Origin: Bosea sp. PAMC 26642
GTDB lineage: Bacteria > Pseudomonadota > Alphaproteobacteria > Rhizobiales > Beijerinckiaceae
Assembly (NCBI RefSeq): GCF_001562255.1
Contig: NZ_CP014301.1
Coordinates: 3,720,001-3,784,000, forward strand
Length of the DNA: 64,000 bases
Reading direction: 5' to 3'
Shown: piece by piece, positions 44,105 to 52,431 of the stretch
Layout of the letters: each line of letters opens with the position of its first letter
How positions within the stretch are numbered: position 1 is the stretch's first letter
Position numbers and translations under genes: made by a program
The notes under the pieces: generated by a model
Seen by the model: only the letters and a program-made list of their open reading frames with translations
Databases searched by the model: none
What the model was told of the DNA's origin: nothing

Positions 44105-44117
44105 AGAACGACGTTCT
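44105..44117. promoter_or_regulatory. Operator-like palindrome 2 of 2 in the CoA-transferase/lyase divergent region
   Basis: AGAACG-A-CGTTCT is a perfect 6-base inverted repeat, 25 bases upstream of the lyase start at 44142. Together with the first copy it defines AGAACGAYRTTCTG. One copy beside each divergent start is the arrangement expected for a shared regulator. Confidence 0.6.
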
Positions 44118-44141
44118 GAATTCAAAAAATGGATTGACGAC

Positions 44142-45083
44142 ATGGGCCACGTTGAAATTCACGAGAAGGGGCCGCGCGAGGGCTTCCAGTTCGAAAAGCG
44201 GGCCATCGAGACGTCCCGGAAGATCGCTCTTATCGACGCGCTTTCCGCTTCCGGTCTGAAGCGGATTCAAGTCGCAGCGTTCGTGAACCCGCAGCGCGTT
44301 CCCGGCTGGGCGGATGCCGAAGCGGTCGTGGCGGGCATCGCAGAGCGTGACGGGGTCGAGTTCACGGCGACCTGCCTCAACGCCCGCGGCGTTCAACGCG
44401 CTCTCGACACGGGCCGGATTACCATCGACGGCGGGGTAACGACCTCAGCCTCCGAGCCGTTCCTGATCCGCAATCAGAATCAGGATTTCGAAAAGAACAA
44501 GGCGGATCTCGTCACCAAGATCGCCTTGTATCGGCAATGCGGCGTGACCGAATTTCATGCGGGCGTCATGGCTGCATTCGGCTGCAATTTCGCTGGACCC
44601 ATCACGGTTGATGACCTGATCGCCTCCGTGCAGCGCCTGATGGCCATCGCTGAGCAGGAAGGCGTCCGCTACTCCGAAATCATGCTTTACGACACCATGG
44701 CTTGGGCCACGCCTGCGACGATCAAGACATATGTGGGCGCAGTCCAGGATCGTTGGCCGGACATTCCGGTCGCCCTGCATCTGCACGATACGCGCGGGAT
44801 GGGCATCGCCAATGCTCTCGCCGGACTTCAGATGGGAGTCAGAAAGTTCGACTCCAGCGTGGCTGGATTGGGGGGCTGTCCGTTCGCTGGGCACCAGGGT
44901 GCCGCCGGCAATGTTTGCACCGAAGATTTGGCGTTCATGTGCGGCGATCTCGGATACGAGACCGGCGTGAATTTGGATGCGCTGATCGAAGCCGCGTTGC
45001 TCGCTGAGGAGATTGTCGGGCACCCATTGCCTGGCGGCATCATGCATGGAGGCCTGCTGAAGACCAAGGTCGCCTGCGGATAA
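44142..45083 (+). CDS. Hydroxymethylglutaryl-CoA lyase-like aldol lyase
   Basis: A 313-residue TIM-barrel enzyme of the HMGL-like/DRE-TIM superfamily. The N-terminal motif reads VEIHEKGPREGFQFE, where ordinary HMG-CoA lyases have PRDGLQ, so the metal-binding Asp is replaced by Glu. HLHDTRGMGIANALAGL supplies the metal-binding His pair and SVAGLGGCPFAGHQGAAGNVCTEDL is the C-terminal active-site loop with its Cys. These enzymes cleave 3-hydroxyacyl-CoA compounds to acetyl-CoA plus a keto product. ATG 44142 gives the family N-terminus; substrate probably differs from HMG-CoA. Confidence 0.88.
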   Translation: MGHVEIHEKGPREGFQFEKRAIETSRKIALIDALSASGLKRIQVAAFVNPQRVPGWADAEAVVAGIAERDGVEFTATCLNARGVQRALDTGRITIDGGVTTSASEPFLIRNQNQDFEKNKADLVTKIALYRQCGVTEFHAGVMAAFGCNFAGPITVDDLIASVQRLMAIAEQEGVRYSEIMLYDTMAWATPATIKTYVGAVQDRWPDIPVALHLHDTRGMGIANALAGLQMGVRKFDSSVAGLGGCPFAGHQGAAGNVCTEDLAFMCGDLGYETGVNLDALIEAALLAEEIVGHPLPGGIMHGGLLKTKVACG

Positions 45084-45138
45084 ACAGTCGGAATGACAAA
45101 ATAACGATCAGGCCGTCAGGCTTGGCGAGGGGATATAC

Positions 45139-46239
45139 ATGCAAGAGATCAAGCTGGATTTGGTTGGGATTAGTAAAGCTTACGGTCCCGTCATCGCGCT
45201 TCACCCCACGTCCCTCAGCGTGCGCAAAGGCGAGTTCCTCACGCTGCTCGGGCCGTCGGGGTCGGGCAAGACGACCTTGCTGCAAATTCTGGCCGGCCTC
45301 ACTACGCCCGCGGCGGGCCAGATTCTCGTGGATGGCAGGGACGTTACGTCGGCGCCCCCCTACCAGCGCGATATCGGCATGGTTTTCCAGAACTACGCCC
45401 TCTTCCCCCATCTTACGGTGGCCGACAACATCGCGTTCCCGCTTAAAATGCGAAAAGTCCCTGCTGCCGAGATATCGCGGCGGGTCGAAGAGATTCTGAG
45501 CGTCGTCAGTTTGCCGCAGGTGGCAGATCGATTTCCGCACGAACTGTCTGGCGGCCAGCAGCAGCGGATTGCGTTTTCGCGGGCGACCGTTTTCAGGCCC
45601 TCCGTTGTGCTGATGGATGAACCCTTGGGTGCGCTGGACAAGAAGCTGCGCGAGCAGATGCAGATCGAAATCGTTCGTATTCACAAGCAGCTCGAGACCA
45701 CCATCGTCTACGTGACCCATGACCAGGAGGAAGCCATGGTCATGTCCGATCGTATCTGCCTCATGAACAATGGCTCCATCGAACAGCTCGGCACGCCCGA
45801 CGAGATCTACGATCGGCCGAGCACCGTCTTCGCAGCCGACTTCATCGGGACGTCCAACATCCTGCGCGGCAGGATCTCGGCGGCCGCCGGCGAGGACATC
45901 TCGTTGGTTGTCGGCCATGGAGTGACCGTCGCGGCGACGGCGCGCCCGGGCCAGAGGTTCGCGGTCGGGGACGAGGCGGCGTTGTCGGTGCGGCCCGAAC
46001 ACATCACGGTGTCGCCTCAGTGCCAAGACGGCCGCCCCCAGGTCCAGGCGGTGGTCGAGGGCGGAATCAGCACGGGCGCGGTCCAGAAGAAGTTCTTCAA
46101 GCTTGCCAACGGCACCACGTTCGTGTCGGCGGCGCTCAACGGGGCGATTGCCTCTTCGGTGGAGCAAGGGCAATCCGTCTGGCTGTCGTGGAACCCCTCG
46201 ACCGCCCAGCTGCTGCCCGCTTCCGCCGAGAGCGAGTGA
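45139..46239 (+). CDS. Spermidine/putrescine-type ABC transporter ATP-binding protein
   Basis: A 366-residue PotA/CysA-type ATPase: Walker A LLGPSGSGKTTLLQIL, Q-loop GMVFQNYALFPHLTV, signature PHELSGGQQQRIAFSRA, Walker B VVLMDEPLGALD and the switch His in VTHDQEEAM. A C-terminal TOBE/MOP domain from about residue 285 (FAVGDEAALSVRPEHITV) is regulatory. It is followed after 7 bases by the fused permease gene and belongs to the rightward arm of the catabolic locus. Confidence 0.95.
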   Translation: MQEIKLDLVGISKAYGPVIALHPTSLSVRKGEFLTLLGPSGSGKTTLLQILAGLTTPAAGQILVDGRDVTSAPPYQRDIGMVFQNYALFPHLTVADNIAFPLKMRKVPAAEISRRVEEILSVVSLPQVADRFPHELSGGQQQRIAFSRATVFRPSVVLMDEPLGALDKKLREQMQIEIVRIHKQLETTIVYVTHDQEEAMVMSDRICLMNNGSIEQLGTPDEIYDRPSTVFAADFIGTSNILRGRISAAAGEDISLVVGHGVTVAATARPGQRFAVGDEAALSVRPEHITVSPQCQDGRPQVQAVVEGGISTGAVQKKFFKLANGTTFVSAALNGAIASSVEQGQSVWLSWNPSTAQLLPASAESE

Positions 46240-46246
46240 GGCCGAC

Positions 46247-48010
46247 ATGTCGAGCTTCACACTTCGGAACTGGCACAATAACGCGGGCCTGCTCTTCCTA
46301 CCCGCCGCCGTCGTGCTGTTGATCCTGTTCTTCACGCCCGTCTTCAGCCTGTTGGGCCTCAGCATCTTCAACAAAGCCGGCGGACTGACGACCGAACATT
46401 ACGACCGTCTATTCGCCGGCGGCACGTATTCCCGGGTGTTGCTGAACACCGTCTCGACCGCCGGCTGGACGACGTTGCTCTCTCTGGTCCTGGGCTACCC
46501 CATTGCCTACACCCTCGCTCGCGCAGGCAATAACGTTCGCAACCTGATGATCCTGGCCGTCGTCGTGCCGTTCTGGACGAGCTTCCTTGTCCGCACGCTC
46601 GCATGGCTCGTCCTGCTTGGGCGTCGGGGCCTCATCAACAGGGTGCTCGTCGATGCCGGATTGGCCGAGGAGCCCCTGGAGCTCCTGTACAATTTCAACG
46701 CGGTTCTCGTCGGCCTTCTCCACGCGAAATTGCCGCTGGCCGTCCTCACGATGTACGCGACAATGCGCGGGATCAATGAGAACCTCCCGCGCGCGGCCTC
46801 GACGCTTGGCGCGAGGGGCGTGCATTCCTTCTGGCGCATCTATTTCCCGTTGTCGTTCCCGGGGGTCGCGGCGGCCAGCCTGCTCGTCTTCGTCTCGTCG
46901 CTCGGCTTCTTCATCACGCCGCAGCTGATGGGCGGTCGCAGCGAGATGATGATTGCGCAGCTGATCATCCTCGAGGTGGAGGAGATGCTGAACTGGTCGT
47001 TTGCAGCCGCGGTGGCGGTCCTGCTTCTCCTGGTGACCGGGCTGCTGTTTTGGGTGTTCGACCAGCTGATCGGTATGCAGGCCCTGACAGGTCAGCGCCA
47101 CGGCGGTGGCCAGCCCATCGGCAAAAAGGCGATGGCGCTCAGAAAGCTCGGCATGTATCTCGTCGAAGTCCTGAGTTCCGCCTTGGCGATGGTGGCCGCC
47201 GCCCTGGAACGGATCTTTGGCAGCGCCGTCGTGCCGAAGCTCGGCGGAAGCGGCAGGATGCTCGTCGTCGTGGCGCTGCTTGCCTTCCTCTTCGTCCCCA
47301 CCCTGTTCCTGATCCCGATCTCGTTCACGGAAAGCAATTTCCTGGAATGGCCGCCCCGCGGGTTCTCGCTGCGCTGGTACCAGTCCGTCCTGAATTCAGG
47401 GCTCTGGCAGTCCGCGACTTTGCGGTCCCTGTATATCGGCCTCGCCAGCGCGACGCTGGCCGTGCTGCTCGGCGTTCCCGCGGCGATCTACCTGGTCAAG
47501 ACGGAAAGCCGTCTGAAGCCGCTCTACATGCTCTGCCTGACCATGCCCCTGGTGATCCCCAACATCATCGTCGCGCTGGCGCTGTTCTACGCCTACGCGA
47601 AAATCGGGCTGGTCGGCACGTCCCTGGGCGTGATCCTCGGGCACGTGGTCATCACGTTGCCATATGCCGTGATCTCCACCATGGCCGTCTTCAAGAGCTA
47701 CGACACGAGGCTGGATCAGGCTGCGTGGACGCTGGGGGCCGGTCGCTTCACGACATTCAGATTGGTCACAGCGCCGATGATCCTACCGGGGATCGTTACG
47801 GCATTCCTGTTCGCCTTTGTGAAGTCGTTTGATGAGCTCACCATTGCACTCTTTATTACTGGTGGTACCTACGCGACGCTTCCCAAGCAAATCTGGGCCG
47901 AGTCTCTGTATCTGGTGACTCCAGCTCTTGCTGCTGTCTCCAGCTTGCTTCTGGTTGCTGTCAGCGCCGCACTTCTGCTTTCCAAATGGCTTGGAAAAGC
48001 GAAGGGATAA
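46247..48010 (+). CDS. Fused ABC transporter permease (PotB-like plus PotC-like halves)
   Basis: A 587-residue protein containing two complete permease units that are separate genes in Pot systems. Residues 1 to about 285 correspond to PotB (AASTLGARGVHSFWRIYFPLSFPGVAAASLL is the EAA loop); after a basic linker (GQRHGGGQPIGKKAMALRKLG) residues about 345-587 correspond to PotC (QAAWTLGAGRFTTFRLVTAPMILPGIVTAFL). Twelve or more membrane segments are expected. ATG 46247 follows the ATPase stop closely. Each half retains the ATPase-docking loop, so one chain likely forms the whole channel. Confidence 0.93.
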   Translation: MSSFTLRNWHNNAGLLFLPAAVVLLILFFTPVFSLLGLSIFNKAGGLTTEHYDRLFAGGTYSRVLLNTVSTAGWTTLLSLVLGYPIAYTLARAGNNVRNLMILAVVVPFWTSFLVRTLAWLVLLGRRGLINRVLVDAGLAEEPLELLYNFNAVLVGLLHAKLPLAVLTMYATMRGINENLPRAASTLGARGVHSFWRIYFPLSFPGVAAASLLVFVSSLGFFITPQLMGGRSEMMIAQLIILEVEEMLNWSFAAAVAVLLLLVTGLLFWVFDQLIGMQALTGQRHGGGQPIGKKAMALRKLGMYLVEVLSSALAMVAAALERIFGSAVVPKLGGSGRMLVVVALLAFLFVPTLFLIPISFTESNFLEWPPRGFSLRWYQSVLNSGLWQSATLRSLYIGLASATLAVLLGVPAAIYLVKTESRLKPLYMLCLTMPLVIPNIIVALALFYAYAKIGLVGTSLGVILGHVVITLPYAVISTMAVFKSYDTRLDQAAWTLGAGRFTTFRLVTAPMILPGIVTAFLFAFVKSFDELTIALFITGGTYATLPKQIWAESLYLVTPALAAVSSLLLVAVSAALLLSKWLGKAKG

Positions 48011-48034
48011 TGAAATCAACAAAGAGGGGTTACA

Positions 48035-49102
48035 ATGTCAATTCGAATGAACCGGCGTAATTTGCTCGTTGGAACGACATCAGCGCTGATCGTGGCGCCG
48101 GCGGTATGGACATCCGCTCGGGCCAGTCAGAAGATTACGATCGCCGATGCCGGCGGTGCCGTGACCGAGCGAAACAAGCAATTCTATTACGACCCCTTCC
48201 AGAAAGCGACTGGAATTGAAGTCGTTCCCGTTACGCGCCGCGGTAGCCCCGCGTCCGACATTAAACTTCAGGTCGAGACGAAGAATAATCTCTGGGATTT
48301 CTGCGGAAGCATCTCGGGCGATGTCGTTGTGGCGCTGATGGACGACGGTTATCTCGAAGAGCACGGGGTAACCGGTGCGAACTACTCGGCCATTCCAGCG
48401 GACCTGAAAAATAAATTCTATGTGCCGGAGATCATCCCGGCCTTCGTTAACTGCTATCGCACGGACACCATCAAGAAGCCGCTGAGCTCTATGGCGGATA
48501 TCTGGGACCCTTCGATCAAGGGAGTCCGGTCACTGCGCCGTACCGCCCGCGATACCATCGAGGTCGCGCTGCGAGCCGACGGCGTCAAGGGCGGCGACGA
48601 TATCTACAAAATCCTCAATTCACCTGCCGGCTGGGACCGGGCTTTTGCGAAGCTCGATCAGATCAAGCCTAGGATCCGCACGTGGTGGTCGGCAGCTGCC
48701 GAAAGCGCGCGCTTGCTGCAGACTGGGGAGGTAGACATCCTGCCGACGTACTCCAACCGTGCCCAGGAGCTGATCGACGCCAAGCTCCCTGTGAGGATCG
48801 CCTGGGAAGAGGGCTTCTACCTCGTCAATGGCTGGGTCATTCCGAAAGGCAGCGCGAAAGTCGAGCTCGTTCGAAAGTTTATCGAGTTCGCTCTCGAACC
48901 GAAGCGGCAGGCTGAAGCGTGCGCAGCCTCGGGCAGCGGCCCTGCAAACCCGGAAACCGTCGGCCTGATCGAAGAATCGCGCCGGGTCAATTTGACGACT
49001 TATGAGCCGAACTTCAAAAAAATGGCCAAAATTTCCGACGAATTTTGGGCTGTGAACCAGGATAAAGCTCAACAGAGATTCAACAGCTGGCTGTTGGCCT
49101 GA
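48035..49102 (+). CDS. Extracellular substrate-binding protein, spermidine/putrescine-type
   Basis: A 355-residue periplasmic receptor (SBP_bac_8/PotD-like). The N-terminus MNRRNLLVGTTSALIVAPAVW has a twin-arginine pair before its hydrophobic stretch, so export may be by Tat. ITIADAGGAVTERNKQFYYDPFQKATGI and MADIWDPSIKG are typical of the family; YLVNGWVIPKGSAKVELVRKFIEF follows in the second lobe. Position after the fused permease completes the importer. Ligand is not evident. Confidence 0.92.
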   Translation: MSIRMNRRNLLVGTTSALIVAPAVWTSARASQKITIADAGGAVTERNKQFYYDPFQKATGIEVVPVTRRGSPASDIKLQVETKNNLWDFCGSISGDVVVALMDDGYLEEHGVTGANYSAIPADLKNKFYVPEIIPAFVNCYRTDTIKKPLSSMADIWDPSIKGVRSLRRTARDTIEVALRADGVKGGDDIYKILNSPAGWDRAFAKLDQIKPRIRTWWSAAAESARLLQTGEVDILPTYSNRAQELIDAKLPVRIAWEEGFYLVNGWVIPKGSAKVELVRKFIEFALEPKRQAEACAASGSGPANPETVGLIEESRRVNLTTYEPNFKKMAKISDEFWAVNQDKAQQRFNSWLLA

Positions 49103-49188
49103 TAGTCAGGAGCAAATTCTTCCTCGGCCGCTGACGGGCTCGACAACGACGCATAGCGCGCTTACGCACGCGCCATGCCAGCGAGGTT

Positions 49189-49977
49189 ATGATGAAAAGC
49201 AATCTTAAAGTAAGCCGGGACGTGACGGATGAAAGTGAAACGAAAGACGGCGTCGCATCGGTAGAGCGAGCGATGGCCATTTTGCTTGCTTTTACCGTGG
49301 ACAATAATGTGCTGTCGCTCGCGCAGTTGTCGGATATCACGGGCTTGTACAAGAGTACTCTGCTTAGAATTATTTCGTCACTCGAACGAAACGAAATGTT
49401 GGAGCGGAGACCTGATGGGCGTTACAGGCTTGGGACGAGCTCGATTTACCTGGGCACGGTTGCTCGTAAAGCCTTCGGTTTCGGAGAGGTAGTCCAGACT
49501 GCCGTAGCTGAGATGTCTGAAACGACAGGCGAGAGCTCAGGCTTCTTCGTTCGCACCGGCTCGGCCCGCTTGGGGATCGCATTCTCGAATTCTCACCGCC
49601 AGGTGCGTCATCAGGTGGAAATCGGTCAGCTCCTGCCACTCGAGCAGGGGGGCGCGGCCAGCCGGGCATTTCTTGCTTTTGAAGCGGGATGGCGAACGGC
49701 GGCCGTCGCAGCGCTTGTGTCACGCTCTCACGGCGAACGCGATCCGGACCTGGCAGCCGTGGCGGCTCCCGTTTTCGGCCTCGAGGACAAGCTTGTCGGC
49801 GTATTGACGGTCTCGGGGCCCGTCAACAGATTCAATGATGAATCGGCCAACGAATACTCCGCCAAGCTTGTCGCGATGGTGAGGAAGCTGTCCCTCCAAC
49901 TGGGCGCGACCCCTGATTGCATATCGTTTTTAAACCGCGCATCGGCGCATTTTTCTGACAACAGAAGCGCGGAGTGA
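49189..49977 (+). CDS. IclR-family transcriptional regulator
   Basis: A 262-residue regulator: N-terminal winged helix (VASVERAMAILLAFTVDNNVLSLAQLSDITGLYKSTLLRIISSLERNEML) and a C-terminal IclR effector domain (GESSGFFVRTGSARLGIAFSNSHRQVRHQVEIGQLLPLEQGGAASRAFLAF). IclR proteins often control catabolic operons of which they are part. It lies between the binding protein and the GST gene and is the best candidate to bind the twin palindromes at 44.0-44.1 kb. Confidence 0.93.
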   Translation: MMKSNLKVSRDVTDESETKDGVASVERAMAILLAFTVDNNVLSLAQLSDITGLYKSTLLRIISSLERNEMLERRPDGRYRLGTSSIYLGTVARKAFGFGEVVQTAVAEMSETTGESSGFFVRTGSARLGIAFSNSHRQVRHQVEIGQLLPLEQGGAASRAFLAFEAGWRTAAVAALVSRSHGERDPDLAAVAAPVFGLEDKLVGVLTVSGPVNRFNDESANEYSAKLVAMVRKLSLQLGATPDCISFLNRASAHFSDNRSAE

Positions 49978-49980
49978 GTA

Positions 49981-50691
49981 ATGCCGTCGGATACCGATGC
50001 CTCGCTGGATTTGTATTACTGGCCGACTCCGAATGGCTGGAAGATTTCCATCATGCTTGAGGAATGCGGCCTGCCCTACAACCTCAAACTGATCGACATC
50101 GGTGCAGGCGAGCAATTTTCGGACGACTTCTTGAAAATCTCGCCCAACAACAAAATTCCGGCGATCGTCGACAGGGACGGCCCTGGAGGTCGAACGGTGT
50201 CGGTTTTCGAGTCAGGTGCAATTCTCCAATACCTCGGCCGAAAAACGGGCAAGCTTTATCCGGAGGATCCTGTTGTCCGGGGCGTCGTGGAAGAGTGGTT
50301 GTACTGGCAGGTTGGCGGATTTGGACCCATGCTGGGCCAGACGCACCATTTCCTCGTCTATGCCAAGGAGAGCGTCCCCTATGCCATTGATAGATTTACG
50401 AGAGAAGCTGCACGCCTGTACGGTGTAATGGACAAGCGTTTGGCGCAATCGGAGTATTTGGCTGGAGATTACTCGGTCGCAGACATCGCTTGTGTGGGCT
50501 GGGCAAGTCTCTACGAGCGACAGAAGCAGGACATTACGCATTTTCCGAACGTCAAGCGTTGGCTCGATAAGTTATTGTCGCGGCCGGCGGTGCAGCGCGG
50601 CCTGGCTTTGGCCCGCGAGAACCGTAAGGACAGTGCGTTCAAGGATCCTAAGGCGCACGCCATTCTCTTCGGAAGCAAGCCGGCCGGGTGA
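49981..50691 (+). CDS. YfcG-like glutathione S-transferase/disulfide-bond oxidoreductase
   Basis: A 236-residue nu-class GST. LDLYYWPTPNGWKISIMLEE, EFLKISPNNKIPAIVD-like (DFLKISPNNKIPAIVDRDG), FESGAILQYLGRKTGKLYP, WQVGGFGPMLGQTHHF and YSVADIACVGW closely parallel E. coli YfcG/YghU, including the conserved TPN at the N-terminus, which replaces a catalytic Tyr/Ser. Such proteins use two glutathiones for disulfide reduction. The gene begins 3 bases after the IclR stop, so it is in the same transcript. Confidence 0.9.
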   Translation: MPSDTDASLDLYYWPTPNGWKISIMLEECGLPYNLKLIDIGAGEQFSDDFLKISPNNKIPAIVDRDGPGGRTVSVFESGAILQYLGRKTGKLYPEDPVVRGVVEEWLYWQVGGFGPMLGQTHHFLVYAKESVPYAIDRFTREAARLYGVMDKRLAQSEYLAGDYSVADIACVGWASLYERQKQDITHFPNVKRWLDKLLSRPAVQRGLALARENRKDSAFKDPKAHAILFGSKPAG

Positions 50692-50723
50692 CACCGGGCG
50701 GCGCATGAACGGATCCATATACC

Positions 50724-51163
50724 ATGTCCTCGCATAGCATGACGCCGGAAACTTTCGATCCTGGGGTGACGGTTGGACCGCTACGGAAGATAACGGATTT
50801 ATCGGTTTAGTCGGCCCCGTTTGGGAGAAAAGCATCGAAGGCGAGGCTCACTTCGCGTTCCTGAGCCAGGCAAAGCATAAGAACCGTCGCGGGATGACCC
50901 AAGGCGGTATGTTGATGACGTTTGCTGATCGAGCCATGGGCGCGACGGCTCGTTCTGCAACAAATCAACTGCCGCAAGCCACGGTCCAACTCAGCTATCA
51001 ATTTATCGATGGTGTACGCATCGGTGAGTTCGTGACCGCTAGATGCAGGGTCTTGAGGCGAACCAAATCCCTTATATTCGTTGATGGCGAGTTCTTTATC
51101 GGTGACAGGATCGTAGGTTCCGCCCAAGGCGTCTGGAAGATACTGTCAGTTCCCGATCTGTGA
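50724..51163 (+). pseudogene. PaaI-type thioesterase, broken by a one-base deletion
   Basis: From ATG 50724 the frame reads MSSHSMTPETFDPG and then runs into a stop. From about 50765 the next frame gives GDGWTATEDNGFIGLVGPVWEKS followed by AFLSQAKHKNRRGMTQGGML and FADRAMGATAR, a hotdog-fold thioesterase of the PaaI type, to 51163. Adding one G to the GGGG run at 50763-50766 joins the two frames smoothly (FDPGGDGW). The intact remaining frame has no start codon before ATG 50894, which lies inside the domain. It is a real frameshift or a sequencing error. Confidence 0.82.
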
Positions 51164-51380
51164 ACGGGCTGGAACAGGAAGCGGCGTGCCAACGCGCGGA
51201 ACCAGCCATGGACCGTGCGCAGCCCCCAAAAGGAAACGGCAGCATCCGCCAGCCGCGATCCGCTCCCATTCCCCATCCGTCAGATCCGACGGATGGCGCT
51301 TCGTCTTTCGGGCGATCCCGGCCATCCGCCCCTGCCTTGGGCTGCCGCCCCGGTCGCTTTGGATCGGGTGCTGACCATTG

Positions 51381-52091
51381 CTATGCCGGCAGGACGACCA
51401 CCTTCGTCTTGACCGGGGTTTGTGAGTACAGGTGGATCATGTCCTGGCTGAGCAGGCCGACGCAGCCGCTGGTGATGCCGGAGCCGATCGTCTCGGGATC
51501 GCTAGAGGCGTAGATCGTGTAGAGCGTATAGGCGCCGTTCTGATAGAGATGGAGCGTGCGGGCGCCGAGCGGGTTGTCGAGACCGCCAGGCATGCCGCGG
51601 GCGTATTTGGCTGCCTCGGGCTGGCGCTTGATCATCTCCTTGGGCGGTGTCCAGGTCGCCCATTCGGACTTGCGCCCGACATAGGCATCTCCGTTCCACC
51701 GGAACCCGTCTCGGCCGACATTGGCACCGTAGCGGGTGGCGGACCCGTCGCCCTCGATGCGGTAGACGTAGTAATTGCTGGGATCGACGATGATCGTACC
51801 GGGCGCTTCCTTGGTATCGTATCGCACGGTCCGACGGAAATATTTCGGATCGACCTTGCTGACATCGGCTGCCGGGATCGGGAATTTCTCCTCGGGCACC
51901 GGCCCATAGAGCTTCTGTGCCTCGGCGAGGCTCATGCCGTCGGATGTCGCGCAACCGCCGAGCCCGAGCGCGCCGAGACCCATAGTCGAGCCGACCAGAA
52001 ACGACCGGCGGCTGAGAAGCTCCGCCCGACGCCCGGGTAGAGCCATCACATCCATCTTGCCGGCATCGGCATTCCTACCGTCCACGATCAT
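51381..52091 (-). CDS. L,D-transpeptidase (YkuD family), Tat/lipoprotein-type signal
   Basis: A 236-residue periplasmic enzyme that would cross-link or modify peptidoglycan. RRAELLSRRSFLVGSTMGLGALGLGGCATS shows a twin-arginine motif and a GGC lipobox-like end. The catalytic YkuD motif is GSGITSGCVGLLSQD, with the active Cys; the upstream RTLHLYQNG supplies the other strand. ATG 52091 is preferred because of a GGAAG ribosome-binding site; ATGs at 52055 and 52046 are alternatives. A frame reaching 52331 is not supported. Confidence 0.9.
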   Translation of the reverse strand: MIVDGRNADAGKMDVMALPGRRAELLSRRSFLVGSTMGLGALGLGGCATSDGMSLAEAQKLYGPVPEEKFPIPAADVSKVDPKYFRRTVRYDTKEAPGTIIVDPSNYYVYRIEGDGSATRYGANVGRDGFRWNGDAYVGRKSEWATWTPPKEMIKRQPEAAKYARGMPGGLDNPLGARTLHLYQNGAYTLYTIYASSDPETIGSGITSGCVGLLSQDMIHLYSQTPVKTKVVVLPA

Positions 52092-52431
52092 GATTTTGCA
52101 CTTCCCATATCCTGCTGCCCGACGAGATATGACTCCGGCATACACCCGCTGAGCATCTTGGCTCAGCTGAGATAGCCGGCCCACGGCTCGACTGGCAAGC
52201 GCGGGCTTTCGCTGCGCGGTGGTGGCCGTGCACCAAAGCCGGCAACGTCCACGCTGTCTCCCATCCCACTTGCGCTGGCTTCGGCAAAACATGCAGGTCG
52301 CAGCATCAGCGCGCGACGGTCGAAAGAGCAAATTGAGCAGTCGCAGAGGAAATGGCCCACGCCCGGCTCAGGCCTGCCCGATATGATCATCGCTGCCCCG
52401 GCGGCAGCCCGGCAGCCACGTTGAGCCCGCC
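52092..52431. other. Intergenic region between transpeptidase start and autotransporter end
   Basis: I see no gene here. The right part must hold the end of the autotransporter transcript and the left part the promoter of the transpeptidase gene. A GC-rich hairpin (GCTGCC/GGCAGC type) around 52394-52410 could slow transcription, but without a T-run it is not a convincing terminator. Confidence 0.5.
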
